The position numbers and the translations under genes are program-made. Positions 26,235 through 34,629 of a stretch of 64,000 nucleotides of DNA are shown piece by piece (the stretch's first letter is position 1; each line of letters opens with the position of its first letter). The notes under the pieces are model-generated. The model did not search any database, was not told the origin of the DNA, and saw only the letters and a list, made by a program, of their open reading frames with translations. This DNA is from Cycas panzhihuaensis (taxonomy: Eukaryota; Cycadophyta): assembly GCA_023213395.1 (NCBI GenBank), contig CM041465.1, positions 168,957,741 to 169,021,740 on the forward strand. Reading direction: 5' to 3'.

Positions 26235-26692
26235 TGTTTCCCAGCTACTGGTATATTTTCTTACTTTTCTCGCCCATGTTTGATTGAGGTTATTTAGAGT
26301 AGGTTGCTTGACACATGCCTGCCTGCATGCATTGCTTTTCTGCTTACTCATAATGCATGTGCCTACGGCATACTATTAGCCTATGACGACTCACAGTGGG
26401 GGCATTCCTTAGTGAATTCCACACCCCGTATGGCATACAGCCACCCACGGTGTCTCCATGGTTTCCCGGGATTGTTTCTGTCAGTTTTATTTGCTCATGC
26501 TATGACATGTTGCCTATGTTGCAGTCCTTTCTAAGTTCGATTTAATCCTTAGTTAGGACTCTTTGCGTTGTTTTGGGTACTTGCCCATTGCCTGGGCATT
26601 CCCTCAGTTGCTCTAACTCATGATCAGCCTTTGTTTTTGCTTCAAAATTTGGTATTTCTGCTCATTTTTCTCTTTTTTTAATTCCAGGCTGA

Positions 26693-26714
26693 TACCGCGG
26701 TAAACTTAGCGGTA
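26693..26714. other. Inverted repeat in element B 5' LTR
   Basis: TACCGC at 26693-26698 pairs with GCGGTA at 26709-26714 around a 10-base loop. The 3' LTR lacks this arrangement. Role unknown. Confidence 0.6.
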
Positions 26715-27282
26715 CCGCAGAGTTTGCATGCACAGAGTTTGTTGCGATCGCTTGAAATTTAAAAAAAGAGAACCACGCGACAATTTCTGCTTTTTTTGCG
26801 AAACTGCCACGTGGTATTGCTTGATTCGAGGCACCCTGGCATCCCCAACGTTCACCTGCTGTGAATAGGGGATAAAGGGGATTTTACTCCCCATTTTGAG
26901 GACTTTTTGCCTATTTTTCAAACTTCCAAGAAGAATTCCAAAAACTTTATACAAGGAAAACACACAGAAACAGAAAACTTCATGCATAGCAACTGGAAGA
27001 AGGTGAAGTGGGCTGCCATCAGCTAGATTTTGCAGGGCCATTGCTACCCCCTACTACTCTCCATAGCCAGCTCCATTCTTCTTGCAGGTGTTCAGGGTTT
27101 CAAGAGCCTTCTTCACTCAAAAGGCTGCCTCAAAGGTCAACTCCATAGCTCCAAACTTGCAAGGAGCTTCCTTCAACCATGCCTTAGCAAGAACTGCTCA
27201 TAACCAGCCTTTGTTTGTTATCTCTTGCTGATGTTCCAAGTGGAAAAGTGCATGCTTAATCTCTCCACACAAGGTACTCCTT

Positions 27283-27382
27283 AGTTTTTACTTGCAACTT
27301 CTTATTTTTTACTTGCAACTTCTTTTTTTTTACTTGTAACTCCTTGTTTATACTTGCAACTTTCTTGTTTTTACTAGCAAGT
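27283..27382 (+). repeat. Short tandem repeat in element B 5' LTR
   Basis: Five imperfect units of about 20 bp around the core TTTACTTGCAACTT, with variable T-runs. The same array recurs at 35703-35800. Confidence 0.85.
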
Positions 27383-28770
27383 AGTCCATTCATTTCTTCT
27401 TTTCTGTTTTATCCCCTTTGCTTCTAAATGAAAGTGATCCTAGTTAGCCATAGTTCTTCCATGGTGTTGTTCTAGACTAGAGCTACTTTCCCGATGTTTC
27501 CTTCGAGGCCCCTCCACTTTCTCTAAGCTCCCCTTCACTCTTTCCTTAGTTAGCCAGCTTAAGGGCGTATACACGAGGATTCGAGGGAGGTAGGCGGGGT
27601 TCCATCCCCCATTGTTGTCCTTCTCCCCAAGGGTTCTGTCCCTTGTCCTCATCCCCTTGCCATACACGCTTTCTCAAGGAATGGGCTAAGGAAGTTTAGG
27701 GGATTTTGTCAGGGCATTCCAACCGGCCTAAGATAACCCGTCACCATCACATTGCCAACTAATGTTTCCTTCCTGAACTCCATGGAGATCTACTGTGGGT
27801 GAGTTAGCCATCCCGAGGCTATACTCAGTTTTATTTCGTATGTTTTTATGGTACATGGTGGCATGAGTGTTGCTCATATGCTTCCATTTCGTTTTGCTAT
27901 ATTCCGATGCTCAGCCTAGTTCTTAGTTTCAGTTGATTTCAATTTGTATACATATATATATATATCTCTTGGTGTATCTTGCAGCCTCTCTTTCAAGAGG
28001 AAGGTGTCTTTCTTATTTATTTACAGGATCACGCGTTGGTGGGAGTGATACGTGGGACGAACTCGTTGTTGGTTAGCCCCCCCGCACGGTACTCCTCTCT
28101 CTTAGTTTCAAGCCTCTTTTCCGTTCCTTTCGTTTCATCTAGTTTTGCATGCTCAAGGGGAGGTAAGTGAACCCCTTTACCACCGGCGACCGGCGTTGTA
28201 TGCGCGGAGAAAGGAGAAAGAGGGAGTGGGACTTAAAGAGACAAGCCGTACCTCCACTCAAGCGCCGGATCTAGGTATTCCCCTCGCTTCCCGTGTGTTC
28301 CCTTTTACGCTGTTTCCTTTTCATGCATTTGTCTGAATAGATAGGAAATGATAAAAGAACATAAAAGATAAAAGGGGAAAGCATTCATCTTTTTTGCATT
28401 ATTTCCTGCTTTATATAGCATAGCATAGATAACCCATTTGTATCGTACCCGAGCCACTCTTTCGTCGCACCTTTCACCGCATCCGTTCGCAGGTTGGATT
28501 AATTGCCCCTGTCTTCGTTGCCTTCTCATTGCCTTGAGAAGACGCAACGCGCAAGGCGTTCTCTTTCCTTCCTGGCCATCCGAAGGGTAAGAAGGCCTTG
28601 TTTTTACATGGCTACCTGGAAGCAACCAAGCACCTTGCAGTCCCAAACCTGCGCTCCGGCGCACGGATGTCCTGTGAGGTGAGATCCTCGCTGCCTAGCT
28701 TAGTTAGCATAGTGTCTTTTCATATCTCTTTGCTAGACGTAGGATTACCGCCCTGTAGCGAGCGTTTCAC

Positions 28771-28788
28771 TGGCGACCATACTGGGGA
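28771..28788 (+). other. Element B primer binding site
   Basis: TGGCGACCATACTGGGGA, one base after the LTR. It resembles the TGGCGACTCC-type site of plant Tat/Ogre elements, with CAT in place of the usual TCC. Confidence 0.82.
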
Positions 28789-29079
28789 CTGCCAGTAAGG
28801 GAGCTAAATTCGCTTTCCCTATCTTGTCGGTGTTCTTGCCTCTAGGTAGTTTCATATTCCGTGTTTTCAGTTGGGCAACCCCCAACGTGCTTACTTCGCT
28901 TTCCTTCTTTCTTTTTTTGTTTCTTCTAACAACGCTCGCAAAGGCATTGCATGCGACGTTTTTCACGTCACTTGCGAGGTTTGCCGCCATTGTTAGAAGA
29001 CCAATCACCTCGTTCCCTTCCGTCGTCAAACCCCGATCTGATAATGGAAGGCTACCCGTCCGATTGAGCTTACCATACT
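28789..29079 (+). other. Element B leader
   Basis: Untranslated leader, including the TTCTAACAACGC...TTGTTAGAAG segment (about 28921-28998), whose ends are mutually complementary and could form a long-armed hairpin. Packaging signals usually lie here, but none can be proven. Confidence 0.5.
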
Positions 29080-31956
29080 ATGGCTTCGGGAACTCAAGAG
29101 TTCCCTGCATCTATTCCAGAATCCACCCATGAGGGTGATGATTCCATCTACTATCCAGATGACCAATTCCATCCTGCTGACTTTCATCCTTCCGTTCATG
29201 CAGCGGAAGATTCAACCCCTCACGAGACTCACCACCCCACTGGCAAGCCTTACGAGGAGCATCCTGAGGGATCCCCTACTTTCGAGATCCCGTCGACTTC
29301 GTATGGCTACGAGGATACCCGTCCCACCGACGTAGTCAAAGCGCTTAGCGAGTACTTCCGAGCAACTCGCCGCCAACTGCATCCTAAGTGGTTTGAAGAA
29401 ATGTTGTGCAGTGTAGCATCTTCTTCATCCATGCCTGCGCCTTCTACAACGATCAATGCTTCTACGCGCGCACACTCGTCCTATGCTGTGTCTACTTCGA
29501 CTCCGAGGGCAAGCGTTGCGCCGCCTGTTTCTAGCCGTGGTCCTATTTCTTCAGGACCCGTTCGTGGCATGTCCTTTCCCCAACTTGGGGTCATCATGCC
29601 GCTCCCGAGTCAAATGCATGCGCCACCTTCGAATGTGGCACATGCGTTCCCTAGTAGGCCTCGAGGTCCTACTAGTGCTGCTGCCGTTAACTATGTAGGA
29701 CCCACTCCTTCATACGTTCAAAACTCTGCTGGTGGTCCTTCCCTTTACGTGCCCCCAGGTTACACGTCTCAACCTTGGGGGCAACCTAGGGGAAACCATC
29801 TTCCTATTTATGGGGTGGACCCGTTGCACCCATATGGAGTTGTGCCACCTACAGGCGGCCCATATGGGCAAAACCCGGTCCCTCACCCCTCATTTCTGTC
29901 GTCTAGCGCAACTCCCGTTGCTGCATCATTGCAAGGGAGCATACCTCCCTTCCAGAGCGTTTACCCGTAACCCCTTTTCCAACAAGGGGCGTTTTCCCAA
30001 GGAGGGATGGGTTTACCACCCCCATCTATTCCTTTACCAGTTGTCGATCCATTGGCCCATGTGAGGACATGTCCTTTCGTGGACTATAGGTCGACGCCAT
30101 TGGCTGTTGAGGCACTAAGGACTAACCTGCTGCCTCACCCTCTTGAAGTTCCCAAATTCGACGGAACTTCATCGCAAGATCCAACCGAGCATGTACGTAA
30201 TTTTTCTATGGCGTGCATTAATTATTGGGCTTACGACCACATTTTGATGAAGCTATTCCCACGATCCTTGCAGGGCGATGCCCTCAAGTGGTTTTACCGT
30301 CTTCCTGCTCATTTGATTTCTTCGTTCCAGCAATTGGTGGACGAGTTTGTCAACTATTTTGACGTAGCCTGCCCATTCGAAAGTGGAATGAAAGCGCTTC
30401 TGTCACTTAAACAAGGTCACGACGAGATGAATCGTGACTTTGTGCGACGCTTTCATGATCTTCTTCACTCTACCAAGGCCACGTTACCTGAAGAGTTGAA
30501 GCAAGATCTCTTCGTTAACGCACGTCGCCCCGAAGTGCATGTGGAAGTCCTCAAGATGGGGGCAACCACATGTGACTCCACGATTACGAAGTGCTTGGCG
30601 TTGGAGGCCATTGAGATCCAAGCCGGACTCAAGAAACTTCCTAAGCCCTCACAACGCTGTGAGGCACCTCCCCCAGTGAAGGAAACCAAACCTTCACAGC
30701 CCGTTAGGTCCACCTCTCATCCGACTGAGAGGACCCTAAATCCTCTTACCTCCGCTATTCGCTCGTTTGAGCGCACGATGAAGGAGCTTAAACTCCAACC
30801 TCCTTCGTCACTGACCTCCCATAAACCTGTTCAGCAAGCTTCTCATGCGATGCCCCCCAAAGGGGGTAACACTCAGCCTTCTCAACCCAGGAGGACCGAT
30901 CCTTCCCTTGAGAAGAGGTGGTGTTCCATCCATGGGGAGTGTTTCCATGACGATTCGCATTGCCAGGCACAACACCCACGCGATGCCCCGCCGCGCGATT
31001 CGTCCCCTCGGCGAGCATCGAGGCCTAACCTTAATCAGCCTATTCATAGAGACCCATTCCCCAAACATGGGGAACGTGGTCGTGATGTTCAGCAAAGGAA
31101 CAATCAGAATCGGGATAGGTCCCCCGATTCTCGCCCTTCGAATGGTAGAGGGAAGGGCGTGCGAAGACCATCTTCTTCTTCGCGCTCCCCTAACCACCGT
31201 GCTCCTTCGCCTTCGCAGTCCCGCTACAAGGGAAAGAAGGTTGTCCAATTGCTCGAGACCACTCCGTTATATGCCTTAACCCAGTCCCAAGCTGCTAAAG
31301 AGGCAGTCGATGCCTCTTCATCCACATCTCACCTTGATCCTCTTCCGGAAGCCGTTCCTCCGGAGATTCCTGCGCTTCCCAAGACTATTCCCCTTCACCC
31401 CAGTAGATTCGACTTTAGGAGAGCCCTTACCCAACCCACATAGAAGGGTAAGCCCTTTTCTATCGTTGACGAGCTCCACACCGTCGCTGCGGGAATGTCC
31501 TAGATGGACGTCTTGAGAAGCTGCCCTGAGCAACGTGCTCTTCTTCTTGAAGCGCTTGGCCAACAAGATGCTTCCATCCATGTGATAGGTGCTACCTCTC
31601 ATGGACCACCTGTCATTTCATTTGATCTTAGAAATCTCCCATCTCCCAGCAAGCGAGAGAAGCTTTTGCATTACCCGTTCGTCATTACCATTGACACTCC
31701 TGATTGTATCATAAAGAGGACCATTATGGATAATGGCTCCTCGGTTAATGCTATGCCTGCGCATATGCTCAAGGAGCTAGGCATAGTAGCTCTTGAGTCT
31801 GTCCCTTGGAAATGCCAAGGGAATGATGGGACTGAGAAGTCCCCTTTAGGGATAGTCTTCCTTTCCCTCACCTTAGGGGGGAAAACTGTCTATGTCGAAG
31901 TTGCTGTACTCGATGTTGATGGGAGCGATCTGCTCTACGCAATGGGGGCAACTTAA
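29080..31956 (+). pseudogene. Element B gag-protease
   Basis: A single frame from the ATG at 29080 with stops at 29968 (TAA, aligned to CAA in A), 31441 (TAG) and 31501 (TAG). Residues 1-300 are Pro/Ser-rich. The gag core has EHVRNFSMACINYWAYDHIL, QGDALKWFYRLP and FQQLVDEFVNYF. A zinc knuckle of CX2HX4HX4C type (30922-30963) is the form usual in Tat gag. An Arg/Ser-rich tract follows. The protease has an intact DNGSS (DNGS at 31729-31740). The frame ends in a small deletion that removes the LxRPWL segment seen in A. Gag would form particles and PR would process the polyprotein. Confidence 0.88.
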
Positions 31957-32482
31957 ATTTGTCCATGAAGGACAAGTTAAAGTTGTCGCTCGTGAGCCTA
32001 TGCCATCTCACACCTCTCATCCAGCCTGCCAAGCTGTTTTCGATGATGAAGATAGTGATCCTGAGGAGGTTACCCCTTCCGTGGGACCTTTGTTTCAGGA
32101 GACCAACCTTCATCAGTCGAACCCTATGCCATGTCATAAGCCAAACCTAGTTAGGTTCACCCCTGTTGGCGTAGGTAGTTATGGTTACTTAGCCATCATG
32201 GGTGATTCTGATTCGGATAGTGAGGGTTATGCATCCTCTCCTCGACATGTCACCCTAGTTTCACGAGCACTCAGGGGAATATCTCGATCGGATATTCCCA
32301 CCCTTCCTCATTCTACATTGGCTCCTGAGCCACTGGTCCTAAACCAGCCATTTATTTTACCTTCTCAGCCTCCCCTAGCAGTTTCACCTAGGCGCCCACA
32401 TCTACGAGCCACTCGCAGAGGTGCTTCTTCTTCACGCTCTAGATCCTTACCTCGGACTAGAGCCACTCTTACTTGGATGTAA
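31957..32482 (+). pseudogene. Element B protease tail and linker
   Basis: The frame shifts by one relative to gag-protease. It reads LKFVHEGQVKVVAREPMP, an acidic FDDEDSDPEEV, then FTPVGVGSYGYLAIMGDSDS, matching the A linker that precedes RT. It ends at TAA 32480-32482 with a Ser/Arg-rich tail. In A this region leads into RT; in B the RT is absent. What the linker does is unknown. Confidence 0.7.
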
Positions 32483-32660
32483 CCTTGCCACGTGATCCGT
32501 CATGTGCCAGGTCCGTTGCACTCAGCTGGTTCTAACCATAGCAAGTTTACTGGTAGGCCTAGCCACACTAGGCCTACTCTTCGTCACCTATCCCCTACCC
32601 TACGTGTGACTACCCCTACCTTTATGGGGTCTAGGCACACCTCTCCCTCTCTTCATGCTT
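32483..32660. other. Deletion junction replacing pol in element B
   Basis: Left of this interval B aligns with A's linker (to about 25.3 kb of A). From TCTAGGCACACCTCTCCC and GAGCCTAAACTACC (32630-32680) it aligns with A from 39403 onward, downstream of integrase. RT, RNase H and INT, about 3 kb in uninterrupted A, are missing. The exact breakpoint is blurred. Confidence 0.75.
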
Positions 32661-33312
32661 CGAAACGAGCCTAAACTACCATTTTAAATTGTTCCCATTC
32701 CTCCCAACCATGGGTAGAATGGCAATTTAAGGTGGATTTTCGGTTCTTCTTCCGGTTCCTCCCGCGGAACCCGCATTCCCGTGTGCTCTTGGGAACCTTT
32801 GTCCTCCTATTTGGGCATCCCCCGACTAGGACGACGCTGTGGAGTATCATCACTCCCCTCTCGTGCCTCGCTGCTTCTTCGCATATTCCGCTATGCTCCC
32901 CTGTGGACGTGCATGTTGCTCTATTTCTAACCTCACACCTCTCGATCACCTCTGCTTACAGTGGACGTGTGTGCTCCTATTAGACATATAGCCATACATG
33001 GAAGGAAACACATGCATATTTATAAAAATTTACATATTTACATATTTACATTTACAACATACATAAAATTAACTAAAAAGCATTAAATTTTAAACTTTGA
33101 AATGACGAGGGTTGTGTGAGATCCACTCACTAGGTCTGGCCTAACCGTCGCCATCTCGTCTCTGGGGTCGTAACGACTGTCTCCGCACTTGAATCCGACG
33201 GTCAGATCATCTCCTGCATGCCTCTGAAGTTGGGCAGCGCTCCGCATTGTAAGGAAGAGGCTCTGGTTTCGTACGAGAGCTGGTGAAAATGAATCCAAGT
33301 TTCATTAGTTTT
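32661..33312. other. Element B 3' noncoding region with second deletion
   Basis: Matches A around 39.4-39.75 kb, then (from about 33050) A around 42.58 kb. A's intervening antisense ORF is absent. A CATATTTA repeat lies at 33028-33056. Confidence 0.6.
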
Positions 33313-33322
33313 CCTTATATAG
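33313..33322 (-). promoter_or_regulatory. Antisense TATA box in element B
   Basis: The minus strand reads CTATATAAGG, pointing left. The same position in A has CATATATAAAG on the minus strand. The leader after it, with GTGAGTGGATC near 33120, is also conserved in A. Confidence 0.6.
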
Positions 33323-33850
33323 GCGGGGGCCCCGACAGGCACTTCTTCCGTTTCTGGCTCTGCGACAGTCGTTGGAACCGTCTCATTGTCCTGATAGCCT
33401 TTGCCTTCTGGCCCTGTCACCCATTGTGCTCTATGGATGCCCTTTCTGCCCTCTCTTGCAAGGGCATTTACGGCGCCTCATTATCGCACTTTTGCTAGGA
33501 CCCTTCTGCATCATTTTACGCGCTACTCCCGTGCATGCCCGAGTTTTTACTTGTTTGGCTCGTTTTGCTACCCTGGACCCATTTTTGCAGCCCTTTCTCA
33601 CCCCTGGGGTCCCCAAAGGAAATGCTCCCCCGGTCTGGGGGCATGTTTTGCTTTCCAAAGCAACCTTTGGCACTCCAGGGCATCTTTTCTCCGCCCACTC
33701 TTAGCCAGTGGCCGGATTGCTTGCTTTCATTCTTGGGTAACCTCATTGCTAGGTCCTCCTACCCTTCTCGGCCCCCTTCATGCTTGACATTCGAGTCTTT
33801 ATTTTGATTTCATTGCTATTTGTGTGATTACCGAAGCTTAGTATTCAGGC
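33323..33850. other. Divergent intergenic region of element B
   Basis: About 530 bp between the leftward TATA box and the rightward RNase H start, GC-rich. A has nearly the same spacing. The frames here are overlapping shadows on both strands. A TAGTATTCAG just before the ATG could be a splice acceptor. Confidence 0.45.
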
Positions 33851-34270
33851 ATGTCTCTCCTCGTTTTTACCGATGGTGGAAGTCGTGGCAACCCCAGGCC
33901 TTCCGCCGCTGCGTGGATTCTTCGCAGCCCCTCCAGACATGACATCTTGCATTCTGGGGTCTTCCTTCCCGAGGCTACCAATAACGAAGCCGAGTACACT
34001 AGATTATTGAGGCCACGGTGATGCTCTCCATTTCCATTGCAGGTCCATTGTGTTATTTTGTGATTCTCAGGTTGTGGTGTCCCATCTCACCTAGGTCTAC
34101 CAGGTGCAATGCCCCCACCTGAGAACCCTCACGTCTACTGCCAGATCTCTTCTAGCTTGTTTCTTGTCAGTGGATATCTAGCATATTCCTAGGCACCTCA
34201 ACGCTGAGGCCAATGGCCTCGTCCGCTTCATCCTTGAGCGTCGCCTCCCTCTTCTAGGCGACCACCCTGG
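33851..34270 (+). pseudogene. Element B archaeal-type RNase H (aRNH)
   Basis: Starts at ATG 33851 as MSLLVFTDGGSRGNPRPSAA, the first strand and catalytic Asp (33872-33874) of archaeal/plant-type RNase H. EATNNEAEY (catalytic Glu) and, in a shifted frame, FCDSQVVVS (catalytic Asp) and IPRHLNAEANGLV follow. A one-base deletion near 34000 breaks the frame after EAEYT. Plant Tat elements are known to carry such a second RNase H, acquired independently of the gypsy RNase H; it would degrade RNA in RNA-DNA hybrids. Here it is downstream of where INT would be, with its own start codon. Confidence 0.82.
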
Positions 34271-34629
34271 AGGCTTGCCTGGCTAGCCCACGCCCAAGCC
34301 TCTGGTTACTATTAGTTAGATTGCTTGCCCTATTTGCTGGATGCCCTCCTACTTCACGTTGCACTTTAGCAACGGGGGCATCCCCTTTTGCTTGCTTATT
34401 TCAGTTACAGGTCGATGTTTAGACGACGCGTAGGTAGCCCCTACGTTGTCCTCGTCTCTGTTTCCCTTGTCCACGCGTTCTGCCATGACACTCACCCATG
34501 CCCTTGGTCCACGTGCTGCTCTTTGTTGCTTATATATATATATATATATGCATGTGCTACTCATATCTTTGATTGTCAGTATTCGCCATCACGTTACGCT
34601 TCTGAGTAGTGAGGCTCACGCCAAGGCGA
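34271..34629 (+). other. Element B region before the 3' LTR
   Basis: Noncoding. Contains AACGGGGGCATCCCC (about 34370-34386) and ends in GCCAAGGCGA, which aligns with A's polypurine tract GCTAAGGGGGCA. Confidence 0.6.
34530..34549. repeat. TA microsatellite
   Basis: About ten TA units just upstream of the element B 3' LTR. Confidence 0.9.

Larger units (their letters stand above)
26235..28769 (+). repeat. Element B 5' LTR
   Basis: 2,535 bp, TGTTTCCCAG to GCGTTTCA. Nearly collinear with 34630-37182, but the first roughly 60 bp and a block at 26691-26760 differ by clustered changes and indels. TATATA runs at 27950-27966 and TTTATATAGC near 28411 are candidate promoter elements. Open frames here are not genes. 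Confidence 0.93.

Noticed and set aside
26693-26714. A rho-independent terminator or riboswitch
   Set aside because: The hairpin has no U-run and the context is a plant retrotransposon LTR.
27283-27382. Possible CRISPR-like array
   Set aside because: Units are adjacent with no unique spacers; it is a minisatellite in an LTR of a eukaryotic element.
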